The notes under the pieces were generated by a model, which saw nothing but the letters and a program-made list of their open reading frames with translations, had not been told where the DNA came from and ran no database searches. The position numbers and the translations under genes are program-made. From Achromobacter sp. MYb9 (GTDB lineage Bacteria; Pseudomonadota; Gammaproteobacteria; Burkholderiales; Burkholderiaceae_B), in assembly GCF_002975275.1 (NCBI RefSeq), contig NZ_PCOQ01000004.1:248001-312000 (forward strand): a stretch of 64,000 bases of DNA. The letters run 5' to 3'. Each line of letters opens with the position of its first letter. The stretch's first letter is position 1. Below are positions 52,494 to 60,665 of this stretch, piece after piece.

Positions 52494-52514
52494 GTCTTAT
52501 ATAAGATATAAGAC
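52494..52514. promoter_or_regulatory. 21-bp palindrome upstream of acnB
   Basis: GTCTTATAT-AAG-ATATAAGAC, perfect 9-bp arms, with a nested perfect 12-bp palindrome TCTTATATAAGA. It lies 78 bp before the acnB start codon in an AT-rich patch, the likely promoter region. The symmetry suggests a dimeric regulator, perhaps a GntR-type TCA-cycle regulator, but no regulator gene is nearby. Confidence 0.65.
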
Positions 52515-52591
52515 ATTTGCTTGCCTCCCCGTCTTCCCTCTACAATTCCGTCAACAACCCTTCTTCCAACCCGACTTTGAGCAGGCCTCAC

Positions 52592-55183
52592 ATGCTGGAT
52601 AACTACCGCCAACACGTTGCCGAACGCGCGGCTCTGGGGATTCCCCCGCTGCCCCTTACGGCTAAACAAACCGCTGAACTGATCGAACTGCTGAAGAACC
52701 CGCCCGCTGGCGAGGAGCAGAACCTGGTCGAACTGCTGACCTTCCGTGTGCCGGCCGGCGTGGACGACGCCGCCAAGGTCAAGGCGTCCTACCTGGCCGC
52801 CGTGGCGCTGGGCAAGGAAGCTTGTGCGCTGATCAGCCGTGCCAAGGCGACGCAACTGCTGGGCACGATGCTCGGCGGCTACAACATTGGCCCGCTGGTC
52901 GACCTGCTGGACGATGCTGAAATCGGCACCATCGCCGCCGATGCGCTGAAAAAGACCCTGTTGATGTTCGACGCCTTCCACGACGTGAAGGAAAAGGCTG
53001 ACCGCGGCAACGCCAACGCCAAGTCCGTGCTGCAAAGCTGGGCCGACGCCGAATGGTTCACCAGCCGTCCGGAACTGCCGGAAAGCCTGACCATCACCGT
53101 CTTCAAGGTGCCTGGCGAAACCAACACCGACGACCTGTCGCCGGCGCCCGACGCCACGACCCGCCCCGACATCCCGATGCACGCCCTGGCGATGCTGAAG
53201 AACAAGCGCGACGGCGCCGCGTTCGAACCGGAAGAAGACGGCAAGCGCGGCCCGGTCAAGTTCATTGAATCGCTGAAGGAAAAGGGCCACCTGGTCGCCT
53301 ACGTGGGCGACGTGGTCGGTACGGGTTCGTCGCGCAAGTCGGCCACCAACTCGGTGCTGTGGTTCACGGGCGAAGACATCCCGTTTGTGCCGAACAAGCG
53401 CTTTGGCGGCGTCTGCCTGGGCAACAAGATCGCCCCGATTTTCTACAACACGATGGAAGACGCCGGCGCCCTGCCGATCGAACTCGACGTGTCGAAGATG
53501 GAAATGGGCGACGTGGTCGAACTGCGCCCCTACGATGGCAAGGCTTTGAAGAACGGCGAAGTCATCGCCGAATTCGAAGTGAAGTCCGACGTGCTGTTCG
53601 ACGAAGTGCGTGCCGGTGGCCGCATTCCGTTGATCATCGGCCGTGGCCTGACCAGCAAGGCGCGTGAAGCGCTGGGCCTGGCGCCGTCGACGCTGTTCCG
53701 CCTGCCCAAGAATCCGGTCGATACCGGCCGCGGTTATACGCTGGCCCAGAAGATGGTCGGCCGCGCCTGCGGCCTGCCGGAAGGCACGGGCATCCGCCCG
53801 GGCACCTACTGCGAACCGAAGATGACCTCGGTCGGCAGCCAGGACACCACCGGCCCGATGACCCGCGACGAACTGAAAGACCTGGCTTGCCTGGGCTTCT
53901 CGGCCGACCTGGTGATGCAGTCGTTCTGCCACACCGCCGCCTACCCCAAGCCCGTGGACGTCAAGACGCACCACACGCTGCCGGAATTCATCAGCACCCG
54001 CGGCGGCATCTCGCTGCGCCCGGGCGATGGCGTGATCCACTCGTGGCTGAACCGCATGCTGTTGCCCGACACCGTCGGCACCGGCGGCGACTCGCACACC
54101 CGCTTCCCCATCGGCATCTCGTTCCCCGCCGGTTCGGGCCTGGTCGCCTTTGCCGCCGCCACGGGCGTGATGCCCCTGGACATGCCGGAATCGGTGCTGG
54201 TCCGTTTCAAGGGCAAGCTGCAGCCTGGCGTCACCCTGCGCGACCTGGTCAACGCCATCCCGCTGTATGCCATCAAGCAAGGCTTGCTGACGGTTGCCAA
54301 GCAAGGCAAGAAGAACATTTTCTCGGGCCGCATCCTCGAAATCGAAGGCCTGCCCGACCTGAAGGTCGAACAAGCCTTCGAACTGTCGGACGCTTCCGCT
54401 GAACGTTCGGCCGCTGGTTGCTCGGTGCACCTGAACAAGGAACCGATCATCGAATACATCAACAGCAATATCGTGATGTTGAAGTGGATGATCGCCAACG
54501 GCTACGAAGACGAGCGCACGCTGGGCCGCCGCATCAAGGCCATGGAAGCCTGGCTGGCTGATCCCCAGCTGCTGGCTCCGGACGCCGACGCCGAATACGC
54601 CGCCGTCATCGAAATCGACCTGGCCGACGTGCACGAGCCCATCGTGGCCTGCCCGAACGACCCGGACGACGTCAAGACGCTGTCGGAAGTCGCCGGCGCA
54701 AAGATCGACGAAGTGTTCATCGGCAGCTGCATGACCAACATCGGCCACTTCCGCGCGGCGTCCAAGCTGCTGGAAGGCAAGCGCGACATCCCGGTCAAGC
54801 TGTGGGTGGCCCCGCCGACCAAGATGGACGCTACGCAGCTGACTGAAGAAGGCCACTACGGCGTCTTCGGCACGGCCGGCGCGCGCACCGAAATGCCGGG
54901 CTGCTCGCTGTGCATGGGTAACCAGGCACAAGTGCGCGAAGGCGCGACCGTGATGTCGACCAGCACCCGCAACTTCCCGAACCGCCTGGGCAAGAACACG
55001 AACGTGTACCTGGGTTCGGCCGAACTGGCCGCCATCTGCTCGAAGCTGGGCCGGATTCCGACCAAGGACGAGTACATGACCGATATGGGCGTCATCAACA
55101 AGAGCGGCGACCAGATCTATCAGTACCTGAACTTCGACAAGATCGCCGACTACAAGGACGTGGCGGACGTGATCGAGGTCTAA
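52592..55183 (+). CDS. acnB: bifunctional aconitate hydratase 2 / 2-methylisocitrate dehydratase
   Basis: Interconverts citrate and isocitrate in the TCA cycle and can act in the methylcitrate cycle; a [4Fe-4S] enzyme of the cytoplasm. The 863 residues match AcnB, including the N-terminal HEAT-like domain ([20 protein letters not shown]) absent from AcnA. The cluster-binding cysteines are Cys713 in [11 protein letters not shown] and Cys771/Cys774 in GCSLCMGNQ, equivalent to 710/769/772 of E. coli. The start is the ATG at MLDNYR; codons upstream fall in the promoter. A terminator follows at 55219. Confidence 0.97.
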   Translation: MLDNYRQHVAERAALGIPPLPLTAKQTAELIELLKNPPAGEEQNLVELLTFRVPAGVDDAAKVKASYLAAVALGKEACALISRAKATQLLGTMLGGYNIGPLVDLLDDAEIGTIAADALKKTLLMFDAFHDVKEKADRGNANAKSVLQSWADAEWFTSRPELPESLTITVFKVPGETNTDDLSPAPDATTRPDIPMHALAMLKNKRDGAAFEPEEDGKRGPVKFIESLKEKGHLVAYVGDVVGTGSSRKSATNSVLWFTGEDIPFVPNKRFGGVCLGNKIAPIFYNTMEDAGALPIELDVSKMEMGDVVELRPYDGKALKNGEVIAEFEVKSDVLFDEVRAGGRIPLIIGRGLTSKAREALGLAPSTLFRLPKNPVDTGRGYTLAQKMVGRACGLPEGTGIRPGTYCEPKMTSVGSQDTTGPMTRDELKDLACLGFSADLVMQSFCHTAAYPKPVDVKTHHTLPEFISTRGGISLRPGDGVIHSWLNRMLLPDTVGTGGDSHTRFPIGISFPAGSGLVAFAAATGVMPLDMPESVLVRFKGKLQPGVTLRDLVNAIPLYAIKQGLLTVAKQGKKNIFSGRILEIEGLPDLKVEQAFELSDASAERSAAGCSVHLNKEPIIEYINSNIVMLKWMIANGYEDERTLGRRIKAMEAWLADPQLLAPDADAEYAAVIEIDLADVHEPIVACPNDPDDVKTLSEVAGAKIDEVFIGSCMTNIGHFRAASKLLEGKRDIPVKLWVAPPTKMDATQLTEEGHYGVFGTAGARTEMPGCSLCMGNQAQVREGATVMSTSTRNFPNRLGKNTNVYLGSAELAAICSKLGRIPTKDEYMTDMGVINKSGDQIYQYLNFDKIADYKDVADVIEV

Positions 55184-55218
55184 GCCTCAATCGCCTGCCA
55201 GGCCTGGTTGCCTGCATG

Positions 55219-55250
55219 ACGGCCCCGGAGCAATCCGGGGCCGTTTTCTT
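55219..55250 (+). terminator. rho-independent terminator of acnB
   Basis: ACGGCCCCGGA - GCAA - TCCGGGGCCGT followed by TTTCTTT, an 11-bp perfect stem 35 bp after the acnB stop. Confidence 0.9.
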
Positions 55251-55427
55251 TGGGCGGCACGGCGGGTTTCGGCGGCTTGGCGGCTTGGCGGCTTCGCGCG
55301 TTTTGCATAAATTTCGGGGACGGAACTTTTTCGGCGATACGTTTTCATACAATCGCGCTACCTTGTGACACTTCGCCCTAACCCGCGCGGCTTGCCGCCC
55401 GTGCCCTTTTCTGGAGGACGCCTGCCA

Positions 55428-56027
55428 ATGACCCGGCTTTTGCTGCCGCCGCTGCTACTGCTGGCGCTTGCCGGTTGCGCCACGGCGCCACCATCCAACC
55501 CCGAGAACATTTGCGCGATCTTCCGTGAAAAACCAGACTGGCACGACGCCGCCCTGAAAGTACAGAAGAAATGGGGCGCCCCGGTCCCGGTGCCGATGGC
55601 CATGATGTACCAGGAGTCCTCGTTCAAGCAGGACGCCGTGCCGCCCCGCTACTACTTCCTGGGCATTATTCCGTGGGGCCGCGTCAGTTCGGCCTACGGC
55701 TATGCGCAGGCCAAGGACGAGACCTGGGCCGACTATAAGAACGACGCCGGTGGCTGGGGTGCAAGCCGCGACAACTTCGCGGACGCGCTGGATTTCATGG
55801 GCTGGTACATGAGCAAGTCGCAACGCATCAATGGCGTGTCCAAGTGGGACGCCTACGGCCAGTACCTGAACTACCACGAAGGTTGGACCGGCTACCGCAA
55901 CCGTAGCTTCGACCGCAAGGCATGGCTGAAGACGGTATCGCAGAAAGTGCAGGCACGCGCGGACAAGTTCACGTCGCAGTACAAGAGCTGCGAGGCCGAC
56001 CTGACCAGGGGGGGATGGTTCTGGTAG
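55428..56027 (+). CDS. lytic transglycosylase-like lipoprotein
   Basis: A 199-residue lipoprotein. The start follows a GGAGGA ribosome-binding site; the signal is short with lipobox LAGC (Cys17). A compact SLT-like fold follows: AMMYQESSFKQDAVPP, whose Glu63 sits where lytic transglycosylases have their catalytic Glu, and SSAYGYAQAKDETWADY, the usual second motif. The end (LNYHEGWTGYRNRSFDRKAW) also fits. It probably trims peptidoglycan from the outer membrane side. It stands alone between two terminators. Confidence 0.83.
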   Translation: MTRLLLPPLLLLALAGCATAPPSNPENICAIFREKPDWHDAALKVQKKWGAPVPVPMAMMYQESSFKQDAVPPRYYFLGIIPWGRVSSAYGYAQAKDETWADYKNDAGGWGASRDNFADALDFMGWYMSKSQRINGVSKWDAYGQYLNYHEGWTGYRNRSFDRKAWLKTVSQKVQARADKFTSQYKSCEADLTRGGWFW

Positions 56028-56046
56028 GACCGGGTCGTTCCCAGCG

Positions 56047-56074
56047 AAAACCCCGGCGCCAGGCCGGGGTTTTT
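56047..56074. terminator. bidirectional terminator
   Basis: AAAACCCCGGC - GCCAG - GCCGGGGTTTTT, a 7-bp GC stem extended by A/T pairs with T-runs on both strands. It lies between the plus-strand lipoprotein gene and the minus-strand TonB receptor gene, serving both. Confidence 0.88.
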
Positions 56075-56103
56075 CATCATGCCGCTTAATAAGCCGGACG
56101 CGA

Positions 56104-58320
56104 TCAGAAATCCATGCTGGCCGACAGCAGGAACGTGCGCGGGCCGCCCAGGACCAGGTAGCCGTTGCCAGGGTATCCGCCCACCGACGACCAGTAGTTG
56201 CGGTTGGCGATGTTCTCGACGCGAGCGCGCAAGGTCAGGACGTGGCCGTCGATGTCCGTCATGTAGCGCAGGCCGGCGTCGAAACGGGTCCAGCCCGGCA
56301 CCTTGAGGGTGTTGGCATCGTTCGCGTAGGACGAACCGGTGTAGACGACGCGGCCGTCCACGGCCAGGCCCTGCACGCCAGGGATGTCCCATTCCACGCC
56401 CATGTTGGCCTGGAAGCGCGGCACACCGATCACGCGGTTGCCGTCCAGCGAAGCCGTTCCGGTCGAGCGCTGTTCGGCATCCAGCCACGTCAAGCCGCCC
56501 AGCACGCGCACACTCTTGATCGGTTCGCCGTAGACGGTCAGTTCCGCGCCCTGATGGCGGTCCTTGCCCGAGGTGGTCAGCTCGTTGTTGGCGTTGTACA
56601 TGGCGCGCGGCTTGTCGGTGGAGAAGAGCGCCAATCCGGCGCCCAGGCCATCGCCTTCGTACTTCACGCCGATTTCCTTCTGCTTGGAAACGTACGGCTG
56701 CAGGCTCTGGCCGACGTTAGGCACGGGCTTGCCGTTCGCATTGGCCGGCGCGGTCGGTCCTGCGACGAGCGCCTCGATGTAGTTCGCGTAAAGCGAAACG
56801 CTGGGCGCCACCTTGAAGACGATGCCGGCGGCGGGCGAATTGTGGCTGGCGTCATAGGCGCCGTTTTCCTTGCCGGTGTTGTAGGCGTAGTCCCGTTGGG
56901 ACAGACGCTGATGCCGGATGCCCAGGGTCAGCAGCACCTTGTCGTCCAGGAACGACATCGTATCGCCGAAGGCGTAGCTGCTCATCCTCGTGCGCCCTTG
57001 CAGCGCCGGGTTGTCGATATCGTTGCCACGCAACGCGCCGGCGCTAAAGGCCGGCTTGTCGTAGGACACGGGGTCGTAGATGTTGGTCGCAAACGTGTTC
57101 GCGTAATCCATGATGTAGGCATTTTTCTTCTTCAGGTCGAAGAAAGATGCCGACACAACGAACTCGTGGCCCACCGGTCCCGTGCGCACTTTGGCTCGCA
57201 GACCCAGTTCACCCGTGTTGACGCTGTCCTCGCGGGTGTTGTCGAAGCGGTAGAAATTGCCTGCGCCCGTGCTGCCGTTGGTCAACGTCACGTTGCCCAG
57301 CGAGTTCGCCTCATCGCTGCGGCGAAAGCCGTACGCCGCCCAGCCCGTCAGTTTGTCGCTGAAATCATGCTCGGCGCGCAACGTGCCGAATACATCGCGT
57401 TCGTTGGAATACGACCACGGCTGCGCGTAGTTGGAGCTGGCGTCCGGCGCGTCGGGCACATTGGTGACGCCAGCGCCCATCGTCACGTTCGGACGCGCGC
57501 GCTTCAGTTTGTTTTCCTGCCAACCGATATCGCCGGACAGGCGCGTATCGGCTGAGCGCCAATCGAGGCCCAGCGACACCAGGCTGGTGCGCGAATGCTC
57601 GTCGTCGATCCCGGTATCGCCACTGCGCTGCGCGGCGTTCAGGCGGATGCCGGTGCTGTCGTCAGGGCCGAAACGGCGGGCGATGTCGGTCGACAGCTGA
57701 AACTGGCCGCCGCTTGCAATGCCCGTGGTGACGCGGGTCAACGGCTCGTTCGGCGCGCGCTTGGGCACCAGGTTGATCACGCCGCCGATGCCGCCACCGC
57801 TTGGCGTGGCGCCCGTCAGGAACGCCGATGCGCCGCGCAGCACTTCCACGCGCTCGAACAGTTCGGTGGCGATGTACTGGCGGGGCAAGAGACTGTACAG
57901 GCCGTTGTAGGCCACGTCGTCGGAACTCAGGATAAAGCCGCGGATGAAGTACGACTCCTGGAAGTTGCCGAAGCCGCGCGCCACGCGCACGCCCGCGTCG
58001 TTTTGCAGCACATCGCCCACGCTGCGGGCCTGCTTGTCCTGGATCAGTTCGTTCGTATAGCTGGTGATGCTGAACGGCGTGCTCAGGTTATCTTGCGTGC
58101 CCAGCACGCCGACACGGCCACCACTGGCCACCTGCCCGCCTGCGAATGGGGCGGCAAGGCCGCCGGCCGACGCATCGGCGCTGGCTTCGACCTTGATGGC
58201 TTCCATCGACACGACGGAGCCGCTGGAGGCGGCGGGTTGGGTTTCGGGGGAGGTTTGACCGTAGGCAACGCCCAGGCACGGCAGCATAGCGGCCATGCAG
58301 GCAAGAGTTCTGATTTTCAT
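56104..58320 (-). CDS. TonB-dependent siderophore receptor
   Basis: An outer-membrane ferric-siderophore transporter of 738 residues. The signal peptide (LACMAAMLPCLGVAYGQ) is followed directly by the plug domain (DNLSTPFSITSYTNELIQDK, then SVGDVLQNDAGVRVARGFG and SYFIRGFILSSDDVAYNGL). The 22-strand barrel ends in the Phe-terminated outer-membrane signature (FLLSASMDF). There is no N-terminal signalling domain, so it is not a FecA-type transducer. A Fur-like box lies about 110 bp upstream. The ligand is unknown. Confidence 0.94.
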   Translation of the reverse strand: MKIRTLACMAAMLPCLGVAYGQTSPETQPAASSGSVVSMEAIKVEASADASAGGLAAPFAGGQVASGGRVGVLGTQDNLSTPFSITSYTNELIQDKQARSVGDVLQNDAGVRVARGFGNFQESYFIRGFILSSDDVAYNGLYSLLPRQYIATELFERVEVLRGASAFLTGATPSGGGIGGVINLVPKRAPNEPLTRVTTGIASGGQFQLSTDIARRFGPDDSTGIRLNAAQRSGDTGIDDEHSRTSLVSLGLDWRSADTRLSGDIGWQENKLKRARPNVTMGAGVTNVPDAPDASSNYAQPWSYSNERDVFGTLRAEHDFSDKLTGWAAYGFRRSDEANSLGNVTLTNGSTGAGNFYRFDNTREDSVNTGELGLRAKVRTGPVGHEFVVSASFFDLKKKNAYIMDYANTFATNIYDPVSYDKPAFSAGALRGNDIDNPALQGRTRMSSYAFGDTMSFLDDKVLLTLGIRHQRLSQRDYAYNTGKENGAYDASHNSPAAGIVFKVAPSVSLYANYIEALVAGPTAPANANGKPVPNVGQSLQPYVSKQKEIGVKYEGDGLGAGLALFSTDKPRAMYNANNELTTSGKDRHQGAELTVYGEPIKSVRVLGGLTWLDAEQRSTGTASLDGNRVIGVPRFQANMGVEWDIPGVQGLAVDGRVVYTGSSYANDANTLKVPGWTRFDAGLRYMTDIDGHVLTLRARVENIANRNYWSSVGGYPGNGYLVLGGPRTFLLSASMDF

Positions 58321-58428
58321 ATCGGGATACGAGGGGCAAGAGAAGCGCGTCGTTGCGCAAAGAAACGCAAAATCCCGATGGAGTCACGCACGGAATCTTG
58401 TGGTCTTACGTCGGAAATGGTATCAAAC

Positions 58429-58447
58429 AGAGAATCATTCTCATTCC
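58429..58447. promoter_or_regulatory. Fur-like box upstream of the TonB receptor gene
   Basis: AGAGAATCATTCTCATTCC; on the minus strand this reads GGAATGAGAATGATTCTCT, close to the Fur consensus of GATAAT-type hexamers. It lies about 110 bp before the receptor start, in the expected promoter zone, and supports iron repression. Confidence 0.7.
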
Positions 58448-58510
58448 GTCCCTATTTTAGAAGCCCGAATTGTTGCTTGAGCGCAACAGAAATCAGGCAA
58501 ACCTACGAGG

Positions 58511-59425
58511 TCAAGCCGCTTGATCCTGGCGCATTGTCCCGAAATCGCCAGCCTCATGGGCGGCCAGCGCACGGGTCAGGGCGCGCTGGCTGGCCATCAC
58601 GACCGTGCCGTGCCGAAACACGGGTTCATCCACGGCCGGACCCGCGATCAGCACGTAATGGGCGGGCGCCTTCCCCGCCATCATCAGCAGCACGCCTTCG
58701 TCGTCGGCCGACGGCGCGGATGCCACCAACGCTGAGCCGGCATGCAGTACCGCGAAGTCGGGATCCCCTTCTTGCCGCTTCGGCAAGGGCGGCGCCCCAC
58801 TCAGACAATGCCGGGCGCGCACGCCCAGGTCCCCTTGCACCGAGTAGACCCAGGCGTTCCAGCCGGGCGGCAACGGCAACAGCTGTGTCGCTCCCGGGCG
58901 CAGCCAGCCGTCCAGGATCATCAGGGCCTCGGGGGTCGCAAGGGGCGACTGCCAGCCGCCGTGGCTGCCCGCCACGACGCGGGTGCGGCCGGCGCTCGTC
59001 TGGATGACCGGCATCTCCCAGGCGCGAAGCAGCGAGACCGCCGGAGACAGCGACTTCAGCCGGTCTGGCAGATTCAGGACGATGCGAAGGCCATTCAAGC
59101 GCGCCGGGCCCACGGGCTGCTGTGTCTGCAAGAGGCCTGCGCCCGCCACGGTCCAGTGCAGGTCGCCTGCCTGTGCGGCGTGGTCGTTGCCTTCGCTATC
59201 CCGGCATTGCATGACGCCTTTGGCGTCTTCCAGCAACAGCGTGGCCGCGCACGATCCCGCGTGCGGCTGGGGCACGGCCGTCGCCTTGGTCATGACGAAG
59301 TGGTCCACCATGACGACAGGCGACGGGCTATGGGAGAAATCGGTGTGCAGGAACGGACGCAGCGTGCAGGCATCGCCCGCCGATTGGAGCGGGCCGGCGA
59401 CGACGTTGCTGAGATGGATAGTCAA
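58511..59425 (-). CDS. pirin-like cupin with degraded metal site
   Basis: About 304 residues in the pirin family: PSPVVMVDHFVMTKA, LLLEDAKGVMQCRDSEGN and GDLHWTVAGAGLLQTQQP align with the pirin core (GDLQWMTAGRGILHAE). Of the four usual iron ligands only one His remains (VPQPHAG): the first His is Gln, and the HAE pair near residue 90 reads QTQ. Metal-dependent quercetinase activity is therefore unlikely. The start is uncertain: I prefer a TTG at 59425, since the first upstream alternative (GTG at 59467) lies inside a long palindrome. Confidence 0.65.
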   Translation of the reverse strand: MTIHLSNVVAGPLQSAGDACTLRPFLHTDFSHSPSPVVMVDHFVMTKATAVPQPHAGSCAATLLLEDAKGVMQCRDSEGNDHAAQAGDLHWTVAGAGLLQTQQPVGPARLNGLRIVLNLPDRLKSLSPAVSLLRAWEMPVIQTSAGRTRVVAGSHGGWQSPLATPEALMILDGWLRPGATQLLPLPPGWNAWVYSVQGDLGVRARHCLSGAPPLPKRQEGDPDFAVLHAGSALVASAPSADDEGVLLMMAGKAPAHYVLIAGPAVDEPVFRHGTVVMASQRALTRALAAHEAGDFGTMRQDQAA

Positions 59426-59451
59426 AAATGCTGCCTGATGAAGGAGTGGCG

Positions 59452-59504
59452 CTAGGGCCTGCCACACACGGAAAGGCGTTCCTTTCTGTGTGCGCAGGCC
59501 CTAG
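59452..59504. repeat. long imperfect palindrome (23-bp stem)
   Basis: An 11-bp outer stem (CTAGGGCCTGC with its complement) and a 12-bp inner stem (CACACGGAAAGG region) close on a CGTT loop, broken by a small asymmetric internal loop. It lies in the 160-bp gap between the Bug receptor stop and the pirin-like gene. No T-run follows directly. It may be a terminator, a leader hairpin or a dispersed palindromic repeat. Confidence 0.6.
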
Positions 59505-59585
59505 CTGACGCGAAGCTTATGGGTTCCGCGCAACCCGCGCAATCCCAAAATTTCGCGCCCTCGCCCCGACTGTGGTGGCGTCGGT

Positions 59586-60569
59586 TCAGTCCAGCGTGAT
59601 GGCGTTCGCCCGGATCACCGCCCCCCACTGATCGCGGTCTTCGGCGATGTACTGGTCGACCGCCGCCTGGTCGCGCGGCGCCTGGATCGCCAGCCCCAGC
59701 GTCTGGAAGCGCTCTCGGAAATCCGGCTGAACCACTACCCGCGCAATGGCGTCCTGCAAGACGCGCGCCTCGGCGGCGGGCGTGGCCATCGGCACGGCGA
59801 TGCCAAACCAGGTGGCCGCGCGAAAACCCGGGAACCCGCTTTCGGCCACGGTGGGCACGTCCGGCAGCACGGGCAGCCGCTCGGCCGTGGTTACCGCCAG
59901 CGCCTTGATCTTGTTTTCCTTCACCAAGGGCAACGACGTGCTGATGACGTCCACCATCAACTGCGTGTCGTTCGCCATCAGGGAACTGAGCGCCGGCGCG
60001 CTGCCGTTATACGGGATGTGCGCCATGTCGATGCCGGTCCGGGCCTTGAGCAGTTCGGTCGCCAGCTGCAAGGGGTTGCCGATACCCACCGACGCGTAAT
60101 TCAACTTGCCCGGGCGCGCCTTCGCGACGGTGACGAACTGCGCCAGCGTCGCCGCGGGCACCTCGTTGTTCGCGACGACCACCAGGGGCAACTCGGCTAC
60201 CACCGACAGCACGCGGAAATCGCACGCCGCGTCGTAGGCTATCTTCCGATAAAGCATGGGGTTGAGCACCATGCTGGCGTTGCTAGCCAGAAACACGGTG
60301 TACCCGTCGGGCTGCGCGCGGGCGACTTGCGTGGCGGCAATCATCGTGTTGGCGCCCGGCTTGTTTTCAACCACCACGGGTTGCGAAAGCTCGCGCGACA
60401 GGCGTTCGGCCAGCACGCGCGACAACTGGTCGGCGGCGCCCCCCGGGGTGTAGGGCACCACCAGCTTGACCGGCCTGTCCGGGAACGCCGCCCAGGCTTG
60501 CGGGATGCTGGCGGCACACACCAACATCGCGGCCGCGGCGCGGCCGAACCAACGATTCATCTGTGACAT
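59586..60569 (-). CDS. Bug/TctC family periplasmic solute receptor
   Basis: A 327-residue receptor. The start MSQMNRWFGRAAAAM follows GGGAGACAAGC. It has a signal peptide (LVCAASIPQAWAA), the opening FPDRPVKLVVPYTPGGAADQ, and loops VENKPGANTMIAATQV, YASVGIGNPLQLATELL and IPYNGSAPALSSLMAND. It is third in the run dienoyl-CoA-reductase-like SDR, AMP-ligase, Bug receptor, so it is the probable uptake receptor for the acid that the ligase activates. Confidence 0.92.
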   Translation of the reverse strand: MSQMNRWFGRAAAAMLVCAASIPQAWAAFPDRPVKLVVPYTPGGAADQLSRVLAERLSRELSQPVVVENKPGANTMIAATQVARAQPDGYTVFLASNASMVLNPMLYRKIAYDAACDFRVLSVVAELPLVVVANNEVPAATLAQFVTVAKARPGKLNYASVGIGNPLQLATELLKARTGIDMAHIPYNGSAPALSSLMANDTQLMVDVISTSLPLVKENKIKALAVTTAERLPVLPDVPTVAESGFPGFRAATWFGIAVPMATPAAEARVLQDAIARVVVQPDFRERFQTLGLAIQAPRDQAAVDQYIAEDRDQWGAVIRANAITLD

Positions 60570-60665
60570 GCTTGTCTCCCGAGTCTTCACGGACTCTTGT
60601 AATGGGTACTGCCTGAAGGAATTGGACGACGGAACCGGCGGCGGCGCGCAATGGCCGCGCGCCCG

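Noticed and set aside
52307..54931. 874-residue open frame on the minus strand opposite acnB
   Set aside because: It is antisense to the whole of acnB, has a His/Arg/Gln-rich translation typical of the reverse strand of GC-rich genes, and shows no domain.
55270..55294. Short tandem GGCGGCTT repeat (three copies) before the lipoprotein gene
   Set aside because: Only three 8-base units in a GC-rich leader; insufficient to call a functional repeat or CRISPR-like array.
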